From Marinimicrobium koreense (GTDB lineage: Bacteria > Pseudomonadota > Gammaproteobacteria > Pseudomonadales > Cellvibrionaceae), in contig NZ_RJUK01000002.1 in assembly GCF_003762925.1 (NCBI RefSeq), positions 186,001 through 250,000 of the forward strand: a stretch of DNA of 64,000 nucleotides, in the 5' to 3' direction. The notes below the pieces were generated by a model, which did no database searches, had not been told where the DNA came from, and was given only the letters and a program-made list of their open reading frames with translations. The first letter of the stretch is position 1, and every line of letters begins with the position of its first letter. Positions 1 through 8,720 of this stretch are shown one piece after another. A program made the position numbers and the translations under genes.

Positions 1-54
1 TGGTGGGATCGGCTCGACGGTTCGGAGCCAAAGACTCAACAGGTGGCGTAGTAG

Positions 55-89
55 CGTAGGGCGGATAAGCGCAGCGCATCCGCCGTAAA
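55..89 (+). repeat. REP-like dispersed palindrome, copy 1
   Basis: A 35-base element beginning CGTAGGGCGGATAAGCG and ending in CGCATCCGCCGTAAA. GGCGGAT pairs with ATCCGCC and GCG with CGC, so it can fold as a hairpin. Two further copies lie at 47935-48021. The GTAG start followed by a GC-rich imperfect palindrome is the style of REP sequences mobilised by REP-associated tyrosine transposases. No such transposase is present in the window, so that link is inference. Confidence 0.7.
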
Positions 90-137
90 TACCCCCTAAA
101 ACAACCAACGACCTGGACTGTAACTACGGAGACCCCC

Positions 138-833
138 GTGCTAACCATCGAAACCGTCAACCAATATTACGGCCAAAGCCACATCCTCTGGGACCTGTCC
201 CTGGAAGTCCGTGAAGGCACCTGCGGCTGCCTGCTCGGGCGCAACGGCGTGGGCAAAACCACACTGCTCAAATGCATCACCGGTTTGCTGCCCATTGCCG
301 AAGGAAGTATCCGGCTCAACGGCAAAGACATCAGTAAACTCTCCACCGAAGCCCGCGCCCGGGCCGGCATCGGCTACGTACCCCAGGGCCGGGAGATATT
401 TCCACAGTTGACCGTCGAAGAAAATCTCAAAATCTCTCTCGGCGCACGGGGCGACGGCCAGACGAAAGTCCCCGATCACATCTACGAGCTGTTCCCGGTA
501 CTTCTCGATATGCGCCACCGCCGGGGGGGCGACCTGTCCGGCGGCCAGCAACAGCAACTGGCCATCGGACGGGCCCTGGTGCTGGACCCGAAAGTTCTTC
601 TGCTGGATGAGCCCACCGAGGGCATTCAACCCAATATCGTGCGCGATATCGGCAACGTGATAGGTAAACTCAACCGGGAAATGGGGCTTACCGTATTGCT
701 GGTTGAACAGAAACTGCCGTTCGCCCGCAAGGTGGCCGATGACTTTTTTATCATGGAAAAAGGCCACACTCAGGCATCTGGTGCGATTGCCTCTTTGGAC
801 GACCATCTGGTACAGAAGTATTTGAGCGTATAA
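138..833 (+). CDS. urtE: Urea ABC transporter ATP-binding subunit UrtE
   Basis: ATPase of the high-affinity urea importer UrtABCDE, acting at the cytoplasmic face of the inner membrane. The 231-residue protein has a Walker A motif GRNGVGKT (residues 34-41), an ABC signature LSGGQ (133-137) and Walker B VLLLDEP (153-159), followed by a His-less switch region ending in LLVEQKL as in branched-chain amino-acid/urea-type (LivF-like) ATPases. Length is normal for UrtE. It is the last gene of the operon; urtABCD would lie upstream, outside the window. LivF is the main alternative, but the Q-rich stretch after the signature and the EGIQPNIV motif after Walker B favour UrtE. Confidence 0.88.
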   Translation: MLTIETVNQYYGQSHILWDLSLEVREGTCGCLLGRNGVGKTTLLKCITGLLPIAEGSIRLNGKDISKLSTEARARAGIGYVPQGREIFPQLTVEENLKISLGARGDGQTKVPDHIYELFPVLLDMRHRRGGDLSGGQQQQLAIGRALVLDPKVLLLDEPTEGIQPNIVRDIGNVIGKLNREMGLTVLLVEQKLPFARKVADDFFIMEKGHTQASGAIASLDDHLVQKYLSV

Positions 834-976
834 CCAAACGTCGGATCGTCATCAATCGACCCTGAGAATGCGGGTGACTTGAATCACATTGTTTCACCCC
901 CATACACGGACTGCTGATAAAGCCTGTTACACTCAGCAGGTATCACTTGCCACGGAATCACTCAGGAGAGACATTA

Positions 977-2116
977 ATGGCACTTAAGTTTGGAATCCCG
1001 CTGACGGCACTGGCTCTCGCGGCCACACCGCTTTCCCACGCTGACGACCACGACCTGCACCACCCCACCTTTGAGCTACATGGTGGCCTGGGGCGCACGG
1101 TATTTGACACCCCACTGGAAGACACCGGTCACTATCAGCTTGGCCTGGGAATGAACCTCGGCGAACGCTGGGGCCTGGAATTGATGGCCTCGCAATTCGA
1201 TACCGAGCAGAGTGAAACCGGTGTGGATATCGACGGCGAACAGTATCGCCTCGACGCGCTCTATCACTTGGCCGATCGCAACCAGCGCGCCCGCCCCTAT
1301 TTCGCCTTCGGCGTTGGCGACCAGGAGCTGTCAGGCCCCACCCTGGCCCGCGCCCAGAACGACACCCTGATCAATGCCGGTGTCGGGGTCAAATACCAAC
1401 TGTCCAAACGCTGGTTGTGGCGCACCGATATGCGCCTGTTCAACAACCTGGATGCCGAACACACCGACTTCGCCATCAGCACCGGCCTGAGCTTCCTGTT
1501 CGGTTACGACGACCGCCCCGCTCGGTCAACCGCGCCCGCCCCAACCACACCACAGGATAGCGACAACGACGGGGTGATCGATAACCGGGACCAGTGCCCG
1601 GATACGCCCGAAGGGGTCCGCGTCGATGCCCGCGGCTGCGCCCTGGACAGCGACCGCGACGGCGTGCCGGACCACCGGGACAACTGCCCCAATACCGCCC
1701 GCCAATACCGGGTGGACGATCAGGGCTGTCCGGTTGAGCTGACCGAGTCGGTCTCCATCGAAATGCAGGTGCAGTTTGAGACCAACAGCGCCGAGGTTCG
1801 GGAGCAGTTCATGCCCGAAGTGCAGCAGGTCGCCGACTTTATGCGCCAGTTCGACCAGACCCGGGTCACCGTCGAGGGCCACACCGACAGCAGCGGCGCC
1901 GCCGCCTACAACCAGCAACTGTCCCAGCGCCGCGCCGACGCGGTCCGTGACGTGCTGATTGAGCGCTTTGGCTTGCCCGCAGACCGGGTAGAGGCGGTTG
2001 GTTATGGGGAGGAGCGCCCCATCGCCGATAACGACACCGCCAGCGGCCGCGAGCAGAACCGCCGCGTCGTTGCGGAGATCAGCGCCGATGTGACCCGCAC
2101 CGAAACCAGAGACTGA
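977..2116 (+). CDS. OmpA-family outer membrane protein with thrombospondin type 3 repeats
   Basis: Predicted porin-like outer-membrane anchor that links the outer membrane to peptidoglycan. The ATG at 977 is chosen because AGGAGAG precedes it and a clean signal peptide ending in LSHA follows; the frame is open 30 bases further upstream but lacks support there. Order of parts in about 379 residues: signal peptide, eight-strand-type beta-barrel, two Asp-rich calcium-binding TSP3 repeats (DSDNDGVIDNRDQCPD and DSDRDGVPDHRDNCPN), then a C-terminal OmpA domain with the usual VEGHTDSSG and EQNRRV motifs that bind diaminopimelate. It resembles OprF-type proteins. It stands alone between urtE and ssrA. 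Confidence 0.9.
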   Translation: MALKFGIPLTALALAATPLSHADDHDLHHPTFELHGGLGRTVFDTPLEDTGHYQLGLGMNLGERWGLELMASQFDTEQSETGVDIDGEQYRLDALYHLADRNQRARPYFAFGVGDQELSGPTLARAQNDTLINAGVGVKYQLSKRWLWRTDMRLFNNLDAEHTDFAISTGLSFLFGYDDRPARSTAPAPTTPQDSDNDGVIDNRDQCPDTPEGVRVDARGCALDSDRDGVPDHRDNCPNTARQYRVDDQGCPVELTESVSIEMQVQFETNSAEVREQFMPEVQQVADFMRQFDQTRVTVEGHTDSSGAAAYNQQLSQRRADAVRDVLIERFGLPADRVEAVGYGEERPIADNDTASGREQNRRVVAEISADVTRTETRD

Positions 2117-2299
2117 TTCAGGAAAGAAGGCGACAGCGGCCGTCTTGGGGGTAATGCGACCTTGCGTTACCCCTCACACGGCCCTACAATGCTCCCAATT
2201 CTGGAACTTCCGGCTTTTCCGGTAGTCTCATGAATCGCAGGGTTCGAGTTCGGCCAGCTTGACTGGCACTCTGCCCGACGCGACCAAATTCCCCTTTAA

Positions 2300-2657
2300 G
2301 GGGCCGATTTGGATTCGACGCCGGTGACGAAACTCAAGGTGCATGTCGTGATGGCAGCCAATCACGTTAATCCAAAGCTGCAACTTAATAGTTGCCAACG
2401 ACGACAACTACGCTCTAGCAGCCTAAGAACCTGCTAGCGGTCAATAGCAAGGTGCCAGTACCGCGTTATTGACTGTCAAATAGAACTGGATCGCGGTGAA
2501 GTTCGCCTGTGGCGGATCCGTTAAAACCTAAACAGGATCGCGTCTTACGTCCTGCCCGTTGGGCTGTAAGAGGCTAAATCAATAAACGGAAACTAAGCAT
2601 GTAGAGCCAAGAGCGGAGTATCGGCGGACGGGGGTTCAACTCCCCCCGGCTCCACCA
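2300..2657 (+). ncRNA. ssrA: tmRNA (transfer-messenger RNA)
   Basis: One-piece tmRNA that, with SmpB, rescues stalled ribosomes and tags the nascent peptide for proteolysis. The 5' end GGGGCCGATTTGGATTCGAC and the 3' end with TTCAACTCCCCCC T-arm and CCACCA acceptor tail are diagnostic. The tag reading frame runs 2394-2426: GCC AAC GAC GAC AAC TAC GCT CTA GCA GCC TAA, giving ANDDNYALAA, close to the E. coli tag ANDENYALAA. The length is 358 nt. smpB is not nearby. No integrase or att duplication adjoins it, although ssrA is a common island insertion site. Confidence 0.97.
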
Positions 2658-2665
2658 ATAAACAA

Positions 2666-2695
2666 CCCTCAGATCGCAAGATCTGGGGGTTTTTT
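2666..2695 (+). terminator. Rho-independent terminator of ssrA
   Basis: The stem CCCTCAGATC / GATCTGGGGG with a GCAA tetraloop is followed by six Ts. It lies 8 bases past the tmRNA CCA end and separates it from the convergent GTPase gene ending at 2716. Confidence 0.9.
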
Positions 2696-2715
2696 ATGGG
2701 TGGCTCTGCGTCGGC

Positions 2716-4140
2716 TTACTCCTTGGGCCCCTGACGAAACAGCCCACGCGCCGCGCGCCACGCCGTGCCGGCGGCACCACGCAACTGACGGCCCGACAAC
2801 TCTCGATTCTCCGCCTGGCGGCGCCGGTGCAGGTATCGCCAGTAGTGGCACCGCTCCGCTTGGGCATAGTATTGGTTGAAGGCGGCCTGTAATGGCTCTC
2901 GGGCCTGCTCAGAGTGTGGGTCCGCCAGTGAGAGAGAAATGATCTGCTCGGCCGGAATCGACAGTTGCTCTGCCACCACCGCCAACGAAAAGGCCTCTCC
3001 CTGCTGCTCCAGGTGCGTCAGGGCCACCAATAGTGGCGGTTCCGGCTGTCCGGCGCGGCGCCCCAACCAGCGTTGCAGTCGCGCCAGTTGCTCGGCATCG
3101 TCTTTCATACCCTCGGCGCCGGCATCGCTGACCCAGATGATGAGATCGGCCGCTGCCACCGCCGCGCGCGCTCGGCGCCGGGGCAATGTTGGCCACGCGG
3201 GGGTATCCCACAGTTCGAGCTCGCCCCAGACCGGTGACGTGATTCGGTGGGCGTTGATCCACTTATCACTGGCGTTCGGGTTGATGTCGGACTGGCCGCC
3301 GGCCAGTGCCTCGAGCAGGCTGGTTTTACCACTGCCGGCCGGGCCGAGCACCAGGACCTGCAGCGGCTGCCCCGTGCCGGCGATCAGCTCGCCGCTGAGC
3401 AACAGGTTTCCGCTGTACAGCTCAATAGCGTAGAACCCCACTTTGCGCACATATTCCTGCAGCAACCAGCGCTGCATGCGCTCGCTGCCGTAATCCAGAA
3501 TATGGCCACCCACGGCGCGGCTGAACTCCTGGTACAGTGCGCTCGTCGGGCTGATCAACGCCCGCCCCATGCGGAACGCATTGTGGTAGCGCGTGGCGGT
3601 CTGTTGCAGGCGCCGGGCCCGCACCAGGTTGCCCAGGCTGAGGCGATGGCTGAAGGGTACCGTATGCACAATTTCCTGACGCAACTCACGACTGGCGCGC
3701 TCGATGATCAATAGTGCGTGGGGTACCGTCAGCTCAAGCAGCGGCCGCTCCTTATCCGGGAAAAAGTGCCCGGCCACCCGCTCCAGCGCATGCTGTCCAA
3801 GCAGCCAGAGTGCGGAACCGTCGCTGAGGGCGTATTCCGCGGGGTCCGCGCTCTGCGCCAGAGCCTCCACCTGGGTCCAGGCGCCTTCGGCCGTCGTGGA
3901 CCAGTGGCCGCTGGGACCGGTGCGCGCGTCCGGAATCCGGCGCTTGTCGGTGCGCGCCAGCCACAGCTGGAGCATCAGCGCACAGCCGCCGCAAATGGCC
4001 AACAGCAACAACCAATAGGCCAGGTACCCCGTTTGCCAGAGCCAGACCACGCCGGCCACCGGAACCGCGGTCAGCGGCAGATAGGTCAGCACCAGCGCCA
4101 AAAGACGCAGGCGACCGAATTGGCGGATCAGGTCTTTCAT
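2716..4140 (-). CDS. Membrane-anchored P-loop GTPase, function unknown
   Basis: A 474-residue protein with two N-terminal hydrophobic helices (about residues 12-34 and 36-60), a middle helical region, then a GTPase-like domain. P-loop GPAGSGKTS is near residue 270, a G3-like WDTPAW follows, and a G4-like THLE (in place of NKxD) lies further on. The C-terminus is Arg-rich and probably cytoplasmic. It resembles the dynamin/Era-like small GTPases annotated only as 'GTPase' in gammaproteobacteria; no substrate can be assigned. It is transcribed alone, divergent from the gene at 4234 and convergent with ssrA. Confidence 0.65.
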   Translation of the reverse strand: MKDLIRQFGRLRLLALVLTYLPLTAVPVAGVVWLWQTGYLAYWLLLLAICGGCALMLQLWLARTDKRRIPDARTGPSGHWSTTAEGAWTQVEALAQSADPAEYALSDGSALWLLGQHALERVAGHFFPDKERPLLELTVPHALLIIERASRELRQEIVHTVPFSHRLSLGNLVRARRLQQTATRYHNAFRMGRALISPTSALYQEFSRAVGGHILDYGSERMQRWLLQEYVRKVGFYAIELYSGNLLLSGELIAGTGQPLQVLVLGPAGSGKTSLLEALAGGQSDINPNASDKWINAHRITSPVWGELELWDTPAWPTLPRRRARAAVAAADLIIWVSDAGAEGMKDDAEQLARLQRWLGRRAGQPEPPLLVALTHLEQQGEAFSLAVVAEQLSIPAEQIISLSLADPHSEQAREPLQAAFNQYYAQAERCHYWRYLHRRRQAENRELSGRQLRGAAGTAWRAARGLFRQGPKE

Positions 4141-4233
4141 ACCGTCACTATATCAAAGGAGCTTTCTTCACGGTTTGGAGTCGAAGCGTCGTATAGTACT
4201 CACCGACCTACGACCGTTTTTGAGGGATGACAC

Positions 4234-5013
4234 ATGCCGCTGCTTTCCGGATTCCTGCGCCGCACTCTTGCGCTGAGCGGGCTTACCTCCGCTCTATTGA
4301 TGGCGCTACCCGCGAGCGCTTCGCAGCCGGAAGACCTGCTCCAGACCCTCGACCAGCTGGAGCACAACCGCCCCGTTCGCGTACAACTGTTATCGGCGCT
4401 CTGGCGTGCCGAGGGCAAAGGCGACGACCGGGAGGAAGTCGAGGTGTCGGTGAACACGGTCATCAACCGGGGCACTGATGGCATCAGCGTGACCTACGGC
4501 TGGCCACTGCTGGATCGGCTCGATGCCGAAGCGAACCGCCTACTGGAGGACCCGGATGCCCGCACCCCCACCACTGATTTCATGTGGCGCCTGGACCTGA
4601 ACGAGGTTCGCCCGCTTCTGAATGCCGCCGCCCCGCTGCGCCGGGAAATCCAACGCTCGAGCTTTCGGACCCTCGTCACCGACCGCTGGCAGGGCCAGCC
4701 CGCCCGCCGTCTGATCTTTGACCGGGACAAAACGGTGCTCGACGAGCGAGCCCGAAAATACGTCAAACAGTTCCACTCCACCCTGGAAGTCTGGGTGGAC
4801 GACGCCGGGATGCCCCTGGCCAGCCGTCTCAACCTTCATGCCAAAGGAAGCCTGCTGTTTGTCATCCGCGGCGAGTACCGGGAGGAGTCCACCCAACACT
4901 ATCAGGTATTGGATGGTCACCTGATCGTCCGCGAGCGCCAACGCTGGCGGAAAACCGATATTCCGGGCGAGCACCATGAGACCCAACTGACCCAGACGCT
5001 CCAGCCTCTGTGA
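4234..5013 (+). CDS. Exported protein of unknown function
   Basis: A 259-residue protein with an N-terminal signal peptide (hydrophobic stretch about 8-26, cleavage near ASAS). The mature part is soluble, mixed alpha/beta, with the pattern of an LolA-like half-barrel (many alternating strands from about residue 140 on, such as STLEVWVDDAGMPLASRL), but I cannot place it in a named family. The start is preceded by GAGGGATGACAC. It stands alone: the next plus-strand gene has its own ECF promoter. Confidence 0.6.
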   Translation: MPLLSGFLRRTLALSGLTSALLMALPASASQPEDLLQTLDQLEHNRPVRVQLLSALWRAEGKGDDREEVEVSVNTVINRGTDGISVTYGWPLLDRLDAEANRLLEDPDARTPTTDFMWRLDLNEVRPLLNAAAPLRREIQRSSFRTLVTDRWQGQPARRLIFDRDKTVLDERARKYVKQFHSTLEVWVDDAGMPLASRLNLHAKGSLLFVIRGEYREESTQHYQVLDGHLIVRERQRWRKTDIPGEHHETQLTQTLQPL

Positions 5014-5081
5014 GCGAAGCCATCACCAACCCCCAATATTGTGTGACGCCCTGCACATTTTGAGAAACCGATCCGTCTCGA

Positions 5082-5110
5082 GGGAATAAAATCCGGCGCC
5101 AAGCGTTGTC
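5082..5110 (+). promoter_or_regulatory. ECF sigma-factor promoter of the DUF5666 lipoprotein/subtilase unit
   Basis: GGGAATAAAA at 5082-5091, a 12-base spacer, and CGTTGTC at 5104-5110. The same two blocks with the same spacing lie upstream of the sigma-factor gene at 11021-10993 (minus strand). Identity of 17 fixed positions with equal spacing, GC-different spacers, and placement before an ECF sigma gene make a shared, autoregulated ECF promoter very likely. The predicted start of transcription is about 5117, leaving a 65-base leader. Confidence 0.85.
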
Positions 5111-5181
5111 GCTAATGAAACACACGGAAAGGTGGCGCCACGCCGCCTTGGTAATGCGATCAACGACGAAGAGGTCTCGCC

Positions 5182-6888
5182 ATGAAACATCTGAAAAAAA
5201 GTGCATTGGCCACATCCATCGCTCTGGCTCTGACAGGCTGCGGCGGCGGCAGCAGTGATTCCGCCCCGAACGCCAACAACCCCGGCGGCAACAATTCAAG
5301 CGACAAAGTCATCTCCTCCGGTGTCATTACCGGGTTTGGCAGCGTTTACGTCAACGGGGTGCGCTACGACACCGCCAACGCCGAGATTGAGTTTGAAGGC
5401 GAAGGCCGCATGTCCGAAGACGATCTTCGCCTGGGCATGCGGGTCGAGATCGAAGCAGAACAGGACGGAGACGACCGCCGCGCTACCCGCGTGATGTTCG
5501 ACAAAGACCTGAAAGGGCCGGTCAGTTCTGTCTCCCCCAACGCCGAGGACCCCACCCAGGGCACCCTGGTGGTACTCGGTCAGACCGTGACCGTGGATGC
5601 GAACACGGTATTGAGCAGCGACATTGCCGACGCCAATATGGACGGACGCATTGACCTGAACGACCTGGACAGCAGCCAGGGCCGCGTGGTGGTCGAGGTC
5701 AGCGGCTTCCCGACGGAAGAGGGCTTTATTGCCACCCGTCTGGAACGTCTCAACCAGAATGACGACGACAGCGACGACGATGACAACGAAGCGGAGGTCA
5801 AAGGGGTCATCGCCAATCTGGACACCACCAATGGCACCTTCATGATCCGGGATCTGCTGGTTCATTACGACCTGTCCGCCCTGGACGATGACATCGAAGA
5901 CGGTGAGCTCAGCAACGGCTGGTTTGTAGAAGTCGAAGGCGAGGTTCAGGCCGACGGCAGTCTGCTGGCCAGTAAAATCGAACGCGAAGACGATCGCTGG
6001 GACGATGACGATGAGCGCGAAGGTGAGTTCGAAATCGAAGGCATCATTCAGGCCGTCGATACCGACAGCACCCCGAACAGCGTCACCATCAACGGGGTGG
6101 TGATTCCCATGGCAGACGCCAGTGCGCTGGTCAGCCTGGTGGGCGTCAAAGTGGAAATCGAGGGATCCTTCAACGCAGAAGGCCGCCTGGAAATCGACAC
6201 CGATGACGATGGCATCAAGCGCGAGTGGAACAACAATGTGGAGATCTCCGATCGGGTCGAAACCGTCGGCGCCACCAGTTTCACCACCCGCCTGGGCGTG
6301 ACCGTCACCCCCACCGGCCTGAGCCGGGTGGAAGACGACGATGAGGACGACGGCGATCGCCTCAACCCGGAAGACTTCATGGCTCGGCTGCAAGCGGGCG
6401 ACAGTATTGAAGCCCGGGGTTATTTCGCCGAAGACGGTACCCTTACCTGGACCCGGATCGAACGCGATGACGATGAGGACGATCAGGAATGTTCCCTGCG
6501 CGGCCCGGTAGACGCCGACAGCATTGATGCCTCCGCCGGCACCTTCACCATCCTGGGTGTGACCATCGATACCGCCAGCATTGTGGACGATGACGCCTTT
6601 GGCGATGACGACGACAGCATCCTCGGCCGGGCGAGCTTCTTCACGACCCTCAGTGGCGGTGCGGTGATCGAAGCCGAGAGCGACGAAGACAATGCCGCCG
6701 CCTGCTCTGACGGTCTGCTGATTGCCGAGGAAGTGGAGTTCGACTGGGATGACGACGTCGAAACCACCTACGATCGTGACGATGATGACGATTCGGACGA
6801 TGACAGCGATGAAGATGAAGACGACGATCAGGACGATGATGACCAGGAAGATGACGATCAGGATGATGATGACAGCGCCGAGTCATAA
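5182..6888 (+). CDS. Acidic DUF5666-domain lipoprotein
   Basis: A 568-residue lipoprotein: signal peptide with lipobox LTGC (Cys20) followed by a GGGSSDS linker. The body consists of several repeated DUF5666-like beta modules, each starting like GVITGFGSVYVNGVRYD and containing LRLGMRVEIEAE-type strands, separated by Asp-rich spacers. The last 50 residues are almost only D, E, Q and S. The repeated small beta domains and the extreme acidity suggest a surface or periplasmic calcium-binding or scaffold protein; this is inference. It is the first gene after the ECF promoter at 5082 and is followed by the acidic subtilase, whose N-terminus has a similar acidic composition. Confidence 0.75.
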   Translation: MKHLKKSALATSIALALTGCGGGSSDSAPNANNPGGNNSSDKVISSGVITGFGSVYVNGVRYDTANAEIEFEGEGRMSEDDLRLGMRVEIEAEQDGDDRRATRVMFDKDLKGPVSSVSPNAEDPTQGTLVVLGQTVTVDANTVLSSDIADANMDGRIDLNDLDSSQGRVVVEVSGFPTEEGFIATRLERLNQNDDDSDDDDNEAEVKGVIANLDTTNGTFMIRDLLVHYDLSALDDDIEDGELSNGWFVEVEGEVQADGSLLASKIEREDDRWDDDDEREGEFEIEGIIQAVDTDSTPNSVTINGVVIPMADASALVSLVGVKVEIEGSFNAEGRLEIDTDDDGIKREWNNNVEISDRVETVGATSFTTRLGVTVTPTGLSRVEDDDEDDGDRLNPEDFMARLQAGDSIEARGYFAEDGTLTWTRIERDDDEDDQECSLRGPVDADSIDASAGTFTILGVTIDTASIVDDDAFGDDDDSILGRASFFTTLSGGAVIEAESDEDNAAACSDGLLIAEEVEFDWDDDVETTYDRDDDDDSDDDSDEDEDDDQDDDDQEDDDQDDDDSAES

Positions 6889-6901
6889 GGCGTAACCACT
6901 C

Positions 6902-6927
6902 GCCGGGCCACAGGGAAAGGGCCCGGC
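6902..6927 (+). other. Intercistronic hairpin
   Basis: GCCGGGCC and GGCCCGGC form an 8-base stem with a 10-base loop in the 117-base gap between the lipoprotein and the subtilase. No T-run follows, so it is more likely an RNA-processing or attenuation hairpin than a full terminator. Confidence 0.4.
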
Positions 6928-7005
6928 ACTTTGCCATCGATTGCCAAACCTGTCGTCCCTGCTCTATTCTGCTTCCCCCCTTCGACGTGAATCGAGCCCA
7001 TAACC

Positions 7006-8709
7006 ATGCCTGCAAACGGTCTCCTACCCAGCCCTCGCCTGCTACTCGCCAGTCTGCTGGGCGTTGTGTTGGGTGCCGGAACGGTTCAGGCGGACTCGCC
7101 CTTTTCCTTCACCAGTTCCTCCCAGACACTCTATCTGGCCCAGGTTGATGACAACGACCTGGATGAACTGGACGACGACATCGACGATGAGCTTGAAGAC
7201 CTTGAGGACGAGCTGGACGATCTGGATGATGACATCGAAGACGAGTTGGAAGATGACCTGGAGGACCAACTCGACGACGAACTGGAAGATGAACTGGATG
7301 ATCTTGCAGAAGACGCTGCCGAGGACGCCATGGACGACGATGCGGAAGACCTCGCCGAGGAGCTGGCCGAAGAAGCGGCCGAAGATGAGCTGGAAGACAG
7401 CCTGGATGACGACGCCGAGGACCTTGCCGAAGACCTGGCGGAGGAAGCCGCTGAAAATCGACTGGACGAGGATGATTGGGAAGACGAGCTCGACGACATT
7501 GACGACCTCGAGGATGAGCTGGACGATGATGACCTGGACGATCGCTTCGATGAGGACGATGAACTGGCCGACGCTCTGGAGGAGCGGCTGCTGGACGCGC
7601 TGGAAGAGGATCTGGACAGCCTGATCGAGCTCAATACCGGCGACCTCATCGTCCGCAACGAAATGCTGGTGCTGGCGGACGACGAGTTGCTGGAACAGTT
7701 AAGCCGCCACCCGGCACTGGACCTCAGAGAGCGACGGCCGCTCTCTGCACTGGGAACCAATCTGGGAAGTTTTGAGGTCAAAGGCGACGTGCCGCTGGAA
7801 GCACTTCGCACCGAGTTGCGCGAACGCTATCCGGGGCTGTCGGTCGACTTTAACCACGGCTACGAATACCACCAGGGCCCGACAACCGCGCCCGATGCCC
7901 CCCTGACCCTGTCAGCGCTTTACTGCCCCGGCGCGCCCTCCCGTTCGGGTACCGCCATTGGCATGCTGGATGGACCGGTGAATACCCGACACCCTGCGTT
8001 TGCCCGTGCGCGCCTGCAACAGAAAGCCTTCGCCGCACGCCCCTCTTTCCGGGATCTGGAGCACGGAACCGCCGTTGCATCGCTGTTGGTGGGGCGAACT
8101 AAAGACTGGGAGGGCCTGGTACCCGATGCCGAGCTATACATTGCCTCGGTATTTTCCGAACAGGCCCAGTACGGCTCTATTGCTACCACCCAGACCCTGA
8201 TTACGGCCCTGGACTGGCTGGCGTCCCGGCCGGTGGAGGTTATCAATATCAGCCTCTCCGGTCCCGCGAATCAGACGCTGGAAACCGTTCTGGAACAGAT
8301 CCGATCCCGCGGCATACTGCCCGTTGCCGCCGTGGGCAATGCCGGCCCACTCGCCGACCCGCAGTATCCGGCCGCCTACCCCACCGTGGTGGCGGTGACC
8401 GCCGTCGACCGGGCGCTCGACCTCTACCCCTATGCGGTGCGTGGTGATCACCTGGATTTTGCCGCCTATGGCGTCAACCTGACCGTCGCTTCAGGAGAGG
8501 ATGGTTTTACCCGGGTATCCGGCACTTCGTTTGCCTCGCCAGTGGTCACTGCCCTATTGGCCCGGCAACTCGCCCATACCGGCTCGCCGGGGCAGGCGCT
8601 TCAAGCGCTGAGTGAGGACACGGTGGATTTGGGTGAACCCGGTAAGGACCCGCTGTTCGGCCTTGGACTGCCGGGGAAAAGCCAACTGATAACGCCGGCC
8701 TCCCCCTGA
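7006..8709 (+). CDS. S8-family subtilisin-like serine protease with acidic repeat N-terminus
   Basis: A 567-residue exported protease. After a signal peptide comes a region (about residues 48-215) made almost wholly of D, E, L and A in repeated units such as ELDDDIDDELEDLEDEL, then a short propeptide-like part (about 215-290) and the peptidase domain. The catalytic triad is intact: Asp322 (MLDGPV), His353 (EHGTAVAS) and Ser508 (GTSFASP), with oxyanion Asn in AVGNAGP. The acidic tract is unusual for S8 enzymes and may bind calcium or form a coiled coil. It follows the DUF5666 lipoprotein and probably shares its ECF control, though the 117-base gap leaves room for another promoter. Confidence 0.85.
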   Translation: MPANGLLPSPRLLLASLLGVVLGAGTVQADSPFSFTSSSQTLYLAQVDDNDLDELDDDIDDELEDLEDELDDLDDDIEDELEDDLEDQLDDELEDELDDLAEDAAEDAMDDDAEDLAEELAEEAAEDELEDSLDDDAEDLAEDLAEEAAENRLDEDDWEDELDDIDDLEDELDDDDLDDRFDEDDELADALEERLLDALEEDLDSLIELNTGDLIVRNEMLVLADDELLEQLSRHPALDLRERRPLSALGTNLGSFEVKGDVPLEALRTELRERYPGLSVDFNHGYEYHQGPTTAPDAPLTLSALYCPGAPSRSGTAIGMLDGPVNTRHPAFARARLQQKAFAARPSFRDLEHGTAVASLLVGRTKDWEGLVPDAELYIASVFSEQAQYGSIATTQTLITALDWLASRPVEVINISLSGPANQTLETVLEQIRSRGILPVAAVGNAGPLADPQYPAAYPTVVAVTAVDRALDLYPYAVRGDHLDFAAYGVNLTVASGEDGFTRVSGTSFASPVVTALLARQLAHTGSPGQALQALSEDTVDLGEPGKDPLFGLGLPGKSQLITPASP

Positions 8710-8720
8710 GGCCCGCCGCC

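Noticed and set aside
2117-2299. Integration-site features at ssrA
   Set aside because: ssrA is a common island target, but no integrase, no duplicated 3' end and no foreign gene cluster follows; the next gene is an ordinary membrane GTPase.
7131-7811. Ser-rich 226-codon frame on the minus strand
   Set aside because: It is the complement of Asp/Glu-rich codons (GAC/GAT/GAG/GAA) in the subtilase acidic tract, which give Ser/Arg codons on the other strand.
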